Shown: one piece after another, positions 57,980 through 64,000 of the stretch
How the letters are laid out: each line of letters starts with the position of its first letter
Numbering within the stretch: position 1 is the first letter of the stretch
From: Streptomyces xiamenensis
Lineage (GTDB): Bacteria > Actinomycetota > Actinomycetes > Streptomycetales > Streptomycetaceae
Direction: 5' to 3'
DNA: 64,000 bases
Assembly: GCF_000993785.3 (NCBI RefSeq)
Contig: NZ_CP009922.3
Location: 5,766,001 to 5,830,000, forward strand
Program-made: the position numbers and the translations under genes
Notes under the pieces: generated by a model
The model's database searches: none
The model's input: only the letters and a program-made list of their open reading frames with translations
Told to the model about the DNA's origin: nothing

Positions 57980-58849
57980 TCAGCCCCGGGTGAAGCGGTA
58001 CGTCACACTGTCCGTCAGCACGCAGAAGCCCGGGGACATGACGATCACCCGCAGCGTGCCCGAGCGCCGGTCGTAGTCGATGCCCTGCACCTCGAAGGCG
58101 CCCGAGCAGCCGCTGCGCAGCGGGAGCTGACGCAGCGCCGTCACCCGCCCCGTCACATCCGCCCCGCCGTTCGGCCGGTCGGAGAGATCGACCTGCAGCA
58201 GCGGCTTGGTGATGCCGAACAGGGCGCCCTGTGGGTCGTCGGAAGAGCACAGCAGCGTCGTCGGCCCGGAGAAGTCGCAGCCCTGGACGTCGCGCACCGG
58301 GCGGTCCAGGTGCACGGTGGAGACCTGGGGGAGATCGGCCGACGGCGAGGTGTCCGGGTTGACGCCCGGGGTGGGGAAGACCAGCAGCCGGCTCATCGTG
58401 CCGTACTCGCCGGACAGCATCCACTGCCCGTCGGGTGAGATGGCGACCCAGGAGTTGTTCAGCGCCTCCCCGGGGCCCAGGGTGTGCACGTACTCCGACC
58501 ACCGCCCGTCCGGCGCCTGCACCCGGTACATCTTGGTGGTGCCCGAATCCCGCTGGTAGGGCTCGATGTAGTGACCGTCGTAGGAGGCGTCGGGGTCCCC
58601 GACATGGTTCCAGCCGCGCAGCCGCAGATCGGCGGGGATGGTGCCGATGCCGGTGTAGCGGAAGGGGCTGTTGGCCGGGATCTCCACCGAGGTCAGCCCC
58701 TGACTCTCGGTCAGCGGATCGGCCCGGTCGGAGCCCACCTCGGTCCAGGTGTCCGCGGCAGCGGCCGGCGGAGCGGAGAACAGCAGGGCGGTCAGGAGCA
58801 GGAGGCCGGCGGTGGCCACCTGGGAACCTCGCCCGGTACGCAGCGGCAT
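57980..58849 (-). CDS. Secreted beta-propeller-like protein of unknown function
   Basis: This 289-residue precursor has a signal peptide (RTGRGSQVATAGLLLLTALLF, cut after PPAAAA near residue 32). The mature part has repeated short beta-strand segments with Trp/Gly turns (GRWSEYVHTLGPGEALNNSW, VAISPDGQWMLSGEYGTMSR) and two Cys pairs (GCDFSG/LLCSS and SGCSG/GFCVL) suited to extracellular disulfides. No catalytic motif is visible. The ATG follows GGAACGGACC. It may be a surface or matrix protein. Confidence 0.75.
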   Translation of the reverse strand: MPLRTGRGSQVATAGLLLLTALLFSAPPAAAADTWTEVGSDRADPLTESQGLTSVEIPANSPFRYTGIGTIPADLRLRGWNHVGDPDASYDGHYIEPYQRDSGTTKMYRVQAPDGRWSEYVHTLGPGEALNNSWVAISPDGQWMLSGEYGTMSRLLVFPTPGVNPDTSPSADLPQVSTVHLDRPVRDVQGCDFSGPTTLLCSSDDPQGALFGITKPLLQVDLSDRPNGGADVTGRVTALRQLPLRSGCSGAFEVQGIDYDRRSGTLRVIVMSPGFCVLTDSVTYRFTRG

Positions 58850-58968
58850 GGGGGGTCCGTTCCTCGGAGGGGCGGGAGCAGGGGGGACGCGCTCGGCGGA
58901 CAGTACGACGCGGCGGGCGGCCTGTACAGACCGCGCGGCGCGCGGCCGGGATCCCGCGCGAACCCTTG

Positions 58969-59003
58969 GCAGGCACCATTAATTCATATTTAATGGCGCC
59001 TGC
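58969..59003. promoter_or_regulatory. Long inverted-repeat operator of the galactonate operon
   Basis: GCAGGCACCATTAA (58969-58982) and TTAATGGCGCCTGC (58990-59003) pair with one mismatch around a 7-nt A+T-rich centre. It is the most A+T-rich spot for kilobases and lies about 65 bp upstream of the SDR-dgoD-kinase operon. No regulator gene for it is in the window. Confidence 0.68.
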
Positions 59004-59066
59004 TGGCCGTGCCGAACGGCCGGCGCCACCCCCTCTTGCCGCCGCACAGCCGCCCGGGAGCCGCGC

Positions 59067-59819
59067 GTGAACCCCTTCACCGGCCACTGCGCCGTCGTCA
59101 CCGGAGCCGCCTCCGGCATCGGCGCCGCCACCGCCCACCGGCTGGCCGCCGACGGCGCCGGAGTCGTCCTGGTCGACGTGGCGGACGCCGCGGGAGAGGA
59201 CACCGCCGCCGCCATCCGGGCCGCCGGCGGCCACGCCGTCTACCGGCACGGCGACGTCTCCGACGAAGCGCACTGGGACGGCGTCCTGCACACCGCGCAC
59301 GAGCACTTCGGCCCCGTCTCCGCCCTCGTCAGCAACGCCTACACCGTGCGCATCGCCGCCGCCGACGCCCTGGACCGGGCCGGCTGGGAGCAGCAACTGT
59401 CCGTCAACCTCACCGGATCCTTCCTCGGCTTCCGGGCCTGCCTGTCCGACCTGCGTGCCACCGGCGGCAGCGCCGTGTTCGTCTCCTCCGTGCACGCGCT
59501 GGTCGGCATGCCGGGCCGGCCCGCCTACGCCGCCTCCAAGGCCGCGCTGACCGGCCTCATGCGGCAGTTGGCGGTCGAGTACGGCACCGAGGTACGGGTG
59601 AACGCCGTGCTCCCCGGCCCGATCCTCACCCGGGCCTGGGACGACATCGGCGAAGAGGACCGGCGGGCCAGCGCCGGACAGACCGCGCTGGGCCGGCTGG
59701 GCCGGCCCGAGGAGGTGGCGGGCGCCATCGCCTTCCTGACCGGCCCGGACGCCTCCTTCGTCACCGGGACGTCCCTCGTCGTCGACGGGGGATGGAGCGT
59801 GCTGAAGACCTCCTCCTGA
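59067..59819 (+). CDS. SDR-family oxidoreductase of the galactonate operon
   Basis: This 250-residue short-chain dehydrogenase shows VVTGAASGIGAATAHRLA, the acidic NAD-favouring DVADAAGED, ALVSNAYT (SNAY where most SDRs have NNAG), catalytic Ser in VFVSSVHALVG and YAASKAAL. It may oxidise galactose, galactonolactone precursors or a related sugar ahead of DgoD. The GTG follows GGGAG. It leads the operon; dgoD starts 97 bp later. Confidence 0.88.
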   Translation: MNPFTGHCAVVTGAASGIGAATAHRLAADGAGVVLVDVADAAGEDTAAAIRAAGGHAVYRHGDVSDEAHWDGVLHTAHEHFGPVSALVSNAYTVRIAAADALDRAGWEQQLSVNLTGSFLGFRACLSDLRATGGSAVFVSSVHALVGMPGRPAYAASKAALTGLMRQLAVEYGTEVRVNAVLPGPILTRAWDDIGEEDRRASAGQTALGRLGRPEEVAGAIAFLTGPDASFVTGTSLVVDGGWSVLKTSS

Positions 59820-59916
59820 CCCGGGCCCCCGGCCCGCGGTCCCGATCGGCGACCCCCGCCGGCACCCCACCCCAGACCCGCCCGTCACCCCGTCACCCTC
59901 CCGCGCAGGAGCGCCC

Positions 59917-61062
59917 GTGAAGATCACCCGCATCGAAACCTTCGCCGTTCCGCCCCGCTGGCTGCTGTGCCGGGTCGAGACCGACGACGGCATCGTCGGC
60001 TGGGGCGAACCCGTCGTCGAGGGCCGCGCCGCCACCGTCCGCACCGCCGTCCACGAGCTGGCCGAACTCCTGCTCGGCAAGGACCCGCTGCGCATCGAGG
60101 ACCACTGGCAGGTGATGACCAAGGGCTCCTTCTACCGGGGTGGCCCCGTGCTCTCCAGCGCCGTCGCCGGGCTCGACCAGGCGCTGTGGGACATCGCGGG
60201 CAAGTCGTTCGGCGCGCCCGTCCACGTGCTGCTCGGCGGCCCGGTGCGCGACCGGGTCCGCACCTACAGCTGGGTGGGCGGCGACGAGCCCGCCGAGATC
60301 TCCGACGCGGTCTCCGCCCTGGTCGAGGCCGGCTTCTCCGCCGTCAAGATGAACGCCTGCGGCCGGATGAACCGGCTGGCCACCACCCGGGACATCGACG
60401 ACGTGATCGGGCGCGCCGCCGCCGCGCGCGAGGTGCTCGGCCCCGACCGGGACTTCGCCGTCGACTTCCACGGCCGCTTCACCGCCGGCAACGCCCGCAA
60501 GGTCCTGCCGCACCTGGCCCCCTTCAACCCGCTCTTCGCCGAGGAGCCGGTCCTGCCCGAGTACACCCATCTGCTGGGAGACCTGGTGGCCGGCTCCCCG
60601 GTGCCGATCGCCACCGGGGAACGGCTGTACTCGCGCACCGATGTCCTGCCCGCCCTGCGCGCCGGGGTGGCCGTCCTCCAGCCGGACCTCTCGCACGCCG
60701 GAGGCATCTCCGAGGTCCGCCGCATCGGCGCGCTCGCCGAGACCTTCGACGTCCCGCTCGCGCCGCACTGCCCCCTGGGCCCGGTCTCCCTCGCCGCCAG
60801 CCTCCAGATCGCCTTCAGCACCCCCAACTTCCTCATCCAGGAACAGAGCATCGGCATCCACTACAACCAGGGCGCCGAGGTCCTGGACTACCTCGCCGAC
60901 CCCGAGGTGTTCCGTTTCCACGACGGCAGCTTCCTGCGCCCCACCGCGCCCGGACTCGGCATCGAGGTCGACGAACGGGCGGTACGCGCGGCCGACAACA
61001 GCGCCCCCGACTGGCGCGGGCCGATCTGGCGGCACCAGGACGGCTCCTTCGCCGAATGGTGA
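59917..61062 (+). CDS. dgoD: D-galactonate dehydratase
   Basis: DgoD converts D-galactonate to 2-keto-3-deoxygalactonate. The 381-residue enolase-superfamily enzyme closely follows E. coli DgoD by eye: MKITRIETFAVPPRWLLCRV, ALWDIAGKSFGAPVHVLLGG, TYSWVGGDEPAEI, the metal Asp/His in DFHGRFTA, Glu in FAEEPVLPEY and ATGERLYSR, the general-acid His in LAPHCPLGPVSLAA, and IWRHQDGSFAEW at the end. The GTG follows GGAG. A kinase follows 50 bp later. Confidence 0.95.
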   Translation: MKITRIETFAVPPRWLLCRVETDDGIVGWGEPVVEGRAATVRTAVHELAELLLGKDPLRIEDHWQVMTKGSFYRGGPVLSSAVAGLDQALWDIAGKSFGAPVHVLLGGPVRDRVRTYSWVGGDEPAEISDAVSALVEAGFSAVKMNACGRMNRLATTRDIDDVIGRAAAAREVLGPDRDFAVDFHGRFTAGNARKVLPHLAPFNPLFAEEPVLPEYTHLLGDLVAGSPVPIATGERLYSRTDVLPALRAGVAVLQPDLSHAGGISEVRRIGALAETFDVPLAPHCPLGPVSLAASLQIAFSTPNFLIQEQSIGIHYNQGAEVLDYLADPEVFRFHDGSFLRPTAPGLGIEVDERAVRAADNSAPDWRGPIWRHQDGSFAEW

Positions 61063-61111
61063 CCCCGCCCCGGCCCACGCTCCCGCCCGCCGACCCACCG
61101 GAGCCCCCCGT

Positions 61112-62068
61112 ATGACACCCTTCCCGGACCCCGCGACCGCACCCGCCGATGTCCTCACCTTCGGCGAGACCATGCTGTCCTGGCAGACCGACGCCCCGCT
61201 CACCGGCGGAGCCCCGGCCCGCACCGCCGTGGCCGGCGCCGAGTCCAACGTCGCCATCGGCCTGGCCCGCCTGGGCCACCGGGTCGCGTGGGCCGGACGG
61301 CTGGGCGCGGACGAGCCGGCCCGGCTCATCCTGCGGACCCTGCGCGGCGAGGGCGTCGACGTACGCCACGTCACCACCGACCCGCAGGCGCCCACCGGCG
61401 CGCTGCTGCGCGAACGCCTGGTGGGCGGCGTCAACCGGGTGCACTACTGGCGGGCCGGATCGGCCGCCTCCGGGCAGCGGCCCGCACACCTGGCTGCGGC
61501 GCTGGCGGCGGGCGCCCGCGTGCTGCACCTCACCGGCATCACCTGCGCGCTGGGCCCCGGGCCCCTCGCCACCGTGACCGCCGCCGCCGACCACGCCCGC
61601 GAGCACGGCTGGACCGTGGTCCTCGACATCAACCACCGCACCCGGCTGTGGAGTACGGAGCAGGCCACCGACACGCTGCGGCGGCTGCGGGACCGGGTCG
61701 ACATCCTCATCGCCTCCGACGACGAACTGCCCCTGATCTGCGGAGACGTGAACGAACTGCTGGCCGCCGGGGCCCGCGAGGTGATCGTCAAACGCGGCGG
61801 CGAGGGCGCCGACCTGTACGGCGCGGACGGCCGCCATCTCCACCAGCCCGCCCACCGGGTCACCGCCGTCGACACCGTCGGCGCGGGCGACGCCTTCTGC
61901 GCCGGATATCTGTCGGGCCTGCTGGACGGTCTGGAAACAGCGGAGCGGCTGGGCCGGGCGGGCACCGTCGCCGCGTTCACCGTCGCCGCGCACGGCGACT
62001 GGGAAGGGCTGCCGCACCGCGACGAACTCGCCCTCCTGCAGGCCCCGCCCGGCAGCGCCATCCGCTGA
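61112..62068 (+). CDS. PfkB-family 2-keto-3-deoxy sugar-acid kinase
   Basis: This 318-residue ribokinase-type enzyme has the start DVLTFGETMLSWQTDAPLTG, GAESNVAIGLARLGHRVAWA, HLTGITCALGPGP, VLDINHRTRLW and VDTVGAGDAFCAGYLSGLLD. It should phosphorylate 2-keto-3-deoxygalactonate (or KDG) made by DgoD. The ATG follows a GGAG. No matching KDPGal aldolase is in the operon; Eda at 37605 may do the last step, since some family members accept both epimers. Confidence 0.87.
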   Translation: MTPFPDPATAPADVLTFGETMLSWQTDAPLTGGAPARTAVAGAESNVAIGLARLGHRVAWAGRLGADEPARLILRTLRGEGVDVRHVTTDPQAPTGALLRERLVGGVNRVHYWRAGSAASGQRPAHLAAALAAGARVLHLTGITCALGPGPLATVTAAADHAREHGWTVVLDINHRTRLWSTEQATDTLRRLRDRVDILIASDDELPLICGDVNELLAAGAREVIVKRGGEGADLYGADGRHLHQPAHRVTAVDTVGAGDAFCAGYLSGLLDGLETAERLGRAGTVAAFTVAAHGDWEGLPHRDELALLQAPPGSAIR

Positions 62069-62095
62069 TCCGGCGGACGGCGCCGCCGCGCCGGT

Positions 62096-63358
62096 TCAGC
62101 CGCGCAGCAGTGCGTTGCACTCCCGCTGGAGCGTGACGTCCTCCCACATCGTGTGCTGCGGGGCCGCGTTGGAGCACACCACCGCGCCCCAGGCGCCGGC
62201 CGCGGCCGACTCGGCCACCGCCAGCCGGCACAGCGCCGCCCCCACCGGGCCCTCCTCGAAGGTGCCCAGCCGCGGGGTGTAGCCGACCCAGCCCTCGCCG
62301 AAGACGAAGGGCACCCCGGTGTCGGCGGCCCAGTCCGCGGCGGCGGCGATCCAGGTCGTCAGCCGCTGTTCCATCGCGAGGCGGTGGACGGCGTACCGGT
62401 CGTACAGCCAGGCGTCGAAGCGCACCGGGTCGCACCAGTCGTGGACGTACACCTCACGCAGGCCCACCACGGTGGCCTCCAGCCGCCAGCGCTCCTGCGC
62501 AGGCGGTGCCCAGTCGGCCAGGTCGGGCGCGCCGGGACGCAGCAGTTCGCGCCGCGCCCGCTCCTGCGGGAAGTCCCGGGAGGCGTCGCGCAGGGCGAAG
62601 GTGTCCAGCAGTTCGTCCAGCACGCCGTACACATAGGGGTGGAAGACGGCGACATCGATGTCCCGGGGCACCCCGCGCAGCGATCCGACCGGGACCTGCG
62701 CGTAGTTGACGGTCACCATCCGGTCCGGGTGCCGGGTGCGGAAGCGCTCCAGCCCGCGTTCCAGGCGCGGGCGCAGCGCGACGACATGGTCCCCTTCCAG
62801 GCCCTCGGTGAGGAAGCCGGCCTGCACCTCGTTGTGGAGTTCGGTGAACGCGACGCGGTCGTCCAGGCCGTCGTGCGCGGCGAGGAAGGACAGCAGGTCG
62901 GCCAGCGCGTCGGCCAGTGCGGCGGGGCGCTCCTCGGGGTCGACGGCCATCAGGGCGTCGTACCAGGCGCGGTCGGCCGCGAAGGAGGCCGACTGCTGGT
63001 ACTCCCAGGAGGAGAGGATGACGAAGCAGTCGTGCCGTCGGGCCGCCCGGAACAGTTCCAGCAGCTGCGCGCGGCCGTCGATCTCGGTCTCGGCGCGTAC
63101 GTCGTACCAGCGCACCCGCTGGCCGTACTCCCCGCCCAGGGGGCCCAGGCGCAGCCGGCTGGTGTCGAGCCCCGAGCCGAACAGCAGATACGGCATGGCG
63201 CAGATCCGGACGGTGTTGTAGCCGCGCTCGACGGCCTCGGCGAAGGCGCGGTCCAGATCGGCGAAGGGCTCGCCGGGACCGGTGCGGGTGTACCAGCTGA
63301 AGTCCCACAGACTGATCGTCAGCGTCTCGGGGAGATGCGGCGGCCGGGGGAGGGGCAT
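62096..63358 (-). CDS. Cellulase-like (TIM-barrel glycoside hydrolase) family protein
   Basis: This 420-residue protein has a TIM-barrel glycosidase pattern: LTISLWDFSWYTRTGPGEPF, RGYNTVRICAMPYLLFGSGL, CFVILSSWEYQQSAS, the probable acid/base in VAFTELHNEVQAGF and the probable nucleophile in PFVFGEGWVGYTP. No signal peptide is present, so it is probably cytoplasmic and acts on short sugars. The ATG follows GGGGGAGGGG. It is convergent with the galactonate operon and 41 bp downstream of the next glycosidase-like gene, with which it probably forms an operon. Confidence 0.78.
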   Translation of the reverse strand: MPLPRPPHLPETLTISLWDFSWYTRTGPGEPFADLDRAFAEAVERGYNTVRICAMPYLLFGSGLDTSRLRLGPLGGEYGQRVRWYDVRAETEIDGRAQLLELFRAARRHDCFVILSSWEYQQSASFAADRAWYDALMAVDPEERPAALADALADLLSFLAAHDGLDDRVAFTELHNEVQAGFLTEGLEGDHVVALRPRLERGLERFRTRHPDRMVTVNYAQVPVGSLRGVPRDIDVAVFHPYVYGVLDELLDTFALRDASRDFPQERARRELLRPGAPDLADWAPPAQERWRLEATVVGLREVYVHDWCDPVRFDAWLYDRYAVHRLAMEQRLTTWIAAAADWAADTGVPFVFGEGWVGYTPRLGTFEEGPVGAALCRLAVAESAAAGAWGAVVCSNAAPQHTMWEDVTLQRECNALLRG

Positions 63359-63399
63359 GGCAGGGGTCCTTTCGTGGCGCGGGTGCGGTGGTGCGGGGC

Positions 63400-64000
63400 T
63401 CAGTCGGCAGCCGTGCCGTGCGCCGTGAGGTCGGCCGGCAGCGTGAGGCGGTGGACGGGGACGAGTTCGGCGCTCTCCACGGTGGCGCGGGTGCGGGCGG
63501 CGGCCAGACCGGCGCGCGCGGAGGGATCGACGTACACCGCGCTGTCGGGGGCGAGCGGCAGGACGCGGATCTCGATCCCGTGCTCGGTGACCGCGTCGGC
63601 GAACCGGCGCAGTCCCAGCTCCCAGGCGGGTCCGTACCAGAAGTGGTCCGCCACCAGCCGGCCGCCGACGTAGGCGCGCGCCGCGTCACCGGTGTACGCC
63701 AGCCGCAGCAGTACCTCGCCCTCGCCGTCGAGGGCGTCGGCCGGGATCTCGATCCGGTGCACGGACGCCTCCTCGAAGTCCTCGTCGCGCGGCGCGGAGG
63801 CCCGGCCGTGGGGCCCGCCGGTGCGGGCGGGCGGGGCGAGGGCCTTGGACCGTACGGTTTCCACCGGGAGCGGGCGCGCGGGCGGAGCGCCCTCGCCGGG
63901 GGTGAGCGTCCGCCGGGTGAACCCGCCGGCCGTCAGCACCCGCACGGTGACCTCGGAGCGGCTGGTGTGCAGGCGCAGTTCCGGCCCGTCGGCCAGTACC
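63400..64000 (-). CDS. C-terminal part of a probable large glycosidase (GH35-like), cut by window edge
   Basis: The frame is open to the right edge and encodes about 199 residues, including SRSEVTVRVLTAGGFTRRTL, LRLAYTGDAARAYVGGRLVA and DHFWYGPAWELGLRRFADAV. These beta-sandwich patterns (GDAARAYVGGRL and FW-GPAWELGL) resemble C-terminal domains of GH35 beta-galactosidases, but the catalytic barrel is outside the window. A beta-galactosidase would fit the galactonate operon nearby. The internal GTG at 63945 is not the start. Confidence 0.5.
   Translation of the reverse strand, partial: VLADGPELRLHTSRSEVTVRVLTAGGFTRRTLTPGEGAPPARPLPVETVRSKALAPPARTGGPHGRASAPRDEDFEEASVHRIEIPADALDGEGEVLLRLAYTGDAARAYVGGRLVADHFWYGPAWELGLRRFADAVTEHGIEIRVLPLAPDSAVYVDPSARAGLAAARTRATVESAELVPVHRLTLPADLTAHGTAAD

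Noticed and set aside
1..64000. CRISPR arrays, rRNA or tRNA genes
   Set aside because: No spaced direct repeats, rRNA-like tracts or cloverleaf with T-loop GGTTCGA pattern was seen in the intergenic regions read. Small RNAs could be missed by eye.

Overview
The window is very G+C-rich DNA with many GTG starts and dense regulator/transporter/catabolic gene content. It looks like a Streptomyces chromosome or a close relative. The strongest taxonomic marker is a tap-tpg pair (7979-10822), the telomere-binding and terminal proteins that replicate the ends of linear Streptomyces replicons. Two copies of a Streptomyces-type SAM methyltransferase (DUF574 type), ECF41 sigma factors and a NACHT-LRR protein fit the same origin. 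All calls come from reading the sequence; no database search was run.

Layout. 1-7.8 kb: the end of an ECF41 sigma factor, an SDR, a GntR regulator with an evident operator, a ROK regulator, purB, an SGNH hydrolase and a pair of CNNM/HlyC-type membrane proteins, one frameshifted. 8-10.8 kb: tap-tpg. 11-18.9 kb: a Mut7-C protein, a TetR-MFS efflux pair, a methyltransferase, a GntR-MFS pair, and an ECF41 sigma factor divergent from an AhpD-like gene, with ECF41-type promoters facing both ways. 19-22.3 kb: a secreted pectate lyase and a heparinase-II/III-type lyase, each preceded by a LacI-type operator. 22.5-25.7 kb: ornithine aminotransferase, dimethylargininase, an Lrp regulator and a DUF1990 protein. 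25.8-30.5 kb: a four-gene CUT2 (rhamnose-like) sugar ABC importer. 30.5-38.2 kb: a GntR regulator and a tightly coupled six-gene sugar-acid operon (mannonate dehydratase, fructuronate reductase, MHS symporter, polyol dehydrogenase, KDG kinase, KDPG aldolase).

38.4-49.3 kb is a patchwork. It holds two zinc alcohol dehydrogenases (one frameshifted), an antiporter tail, an XRE regulator, three small genes, a 1053-residue NACHT-LRR protein, a GT87 transferase, and fused scraps of a histidine kinase and an acyltransferase. 49.4-57.0 kb: argG behind an ARG-box-like promoter, then a peptidase E/IclR pair divergent from DUF1177-OPT transporter-AroM-racemase, which I read as an uncharacterised peptide or D-amino-acid uptake module. 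57-64 kb: a second methyltransferase, a secreted protein, a galactonate operon (SDR, DgoD, KDG-type kinase) behind a long inverted repeat, and two glycosidase-like genes, the last cut by the window end.

Two themes run through the window. One is plant polysaccharide and sugar-acid use: pectate lyase, a second lyase, an ABC importer, and two dehydratase routes producing 2-keto-3-deoxy acids with one aldolase in view. The other is leaderless expression: at least eight genes have a -10-like hexamer ending only 6-7 nt before the start codon.
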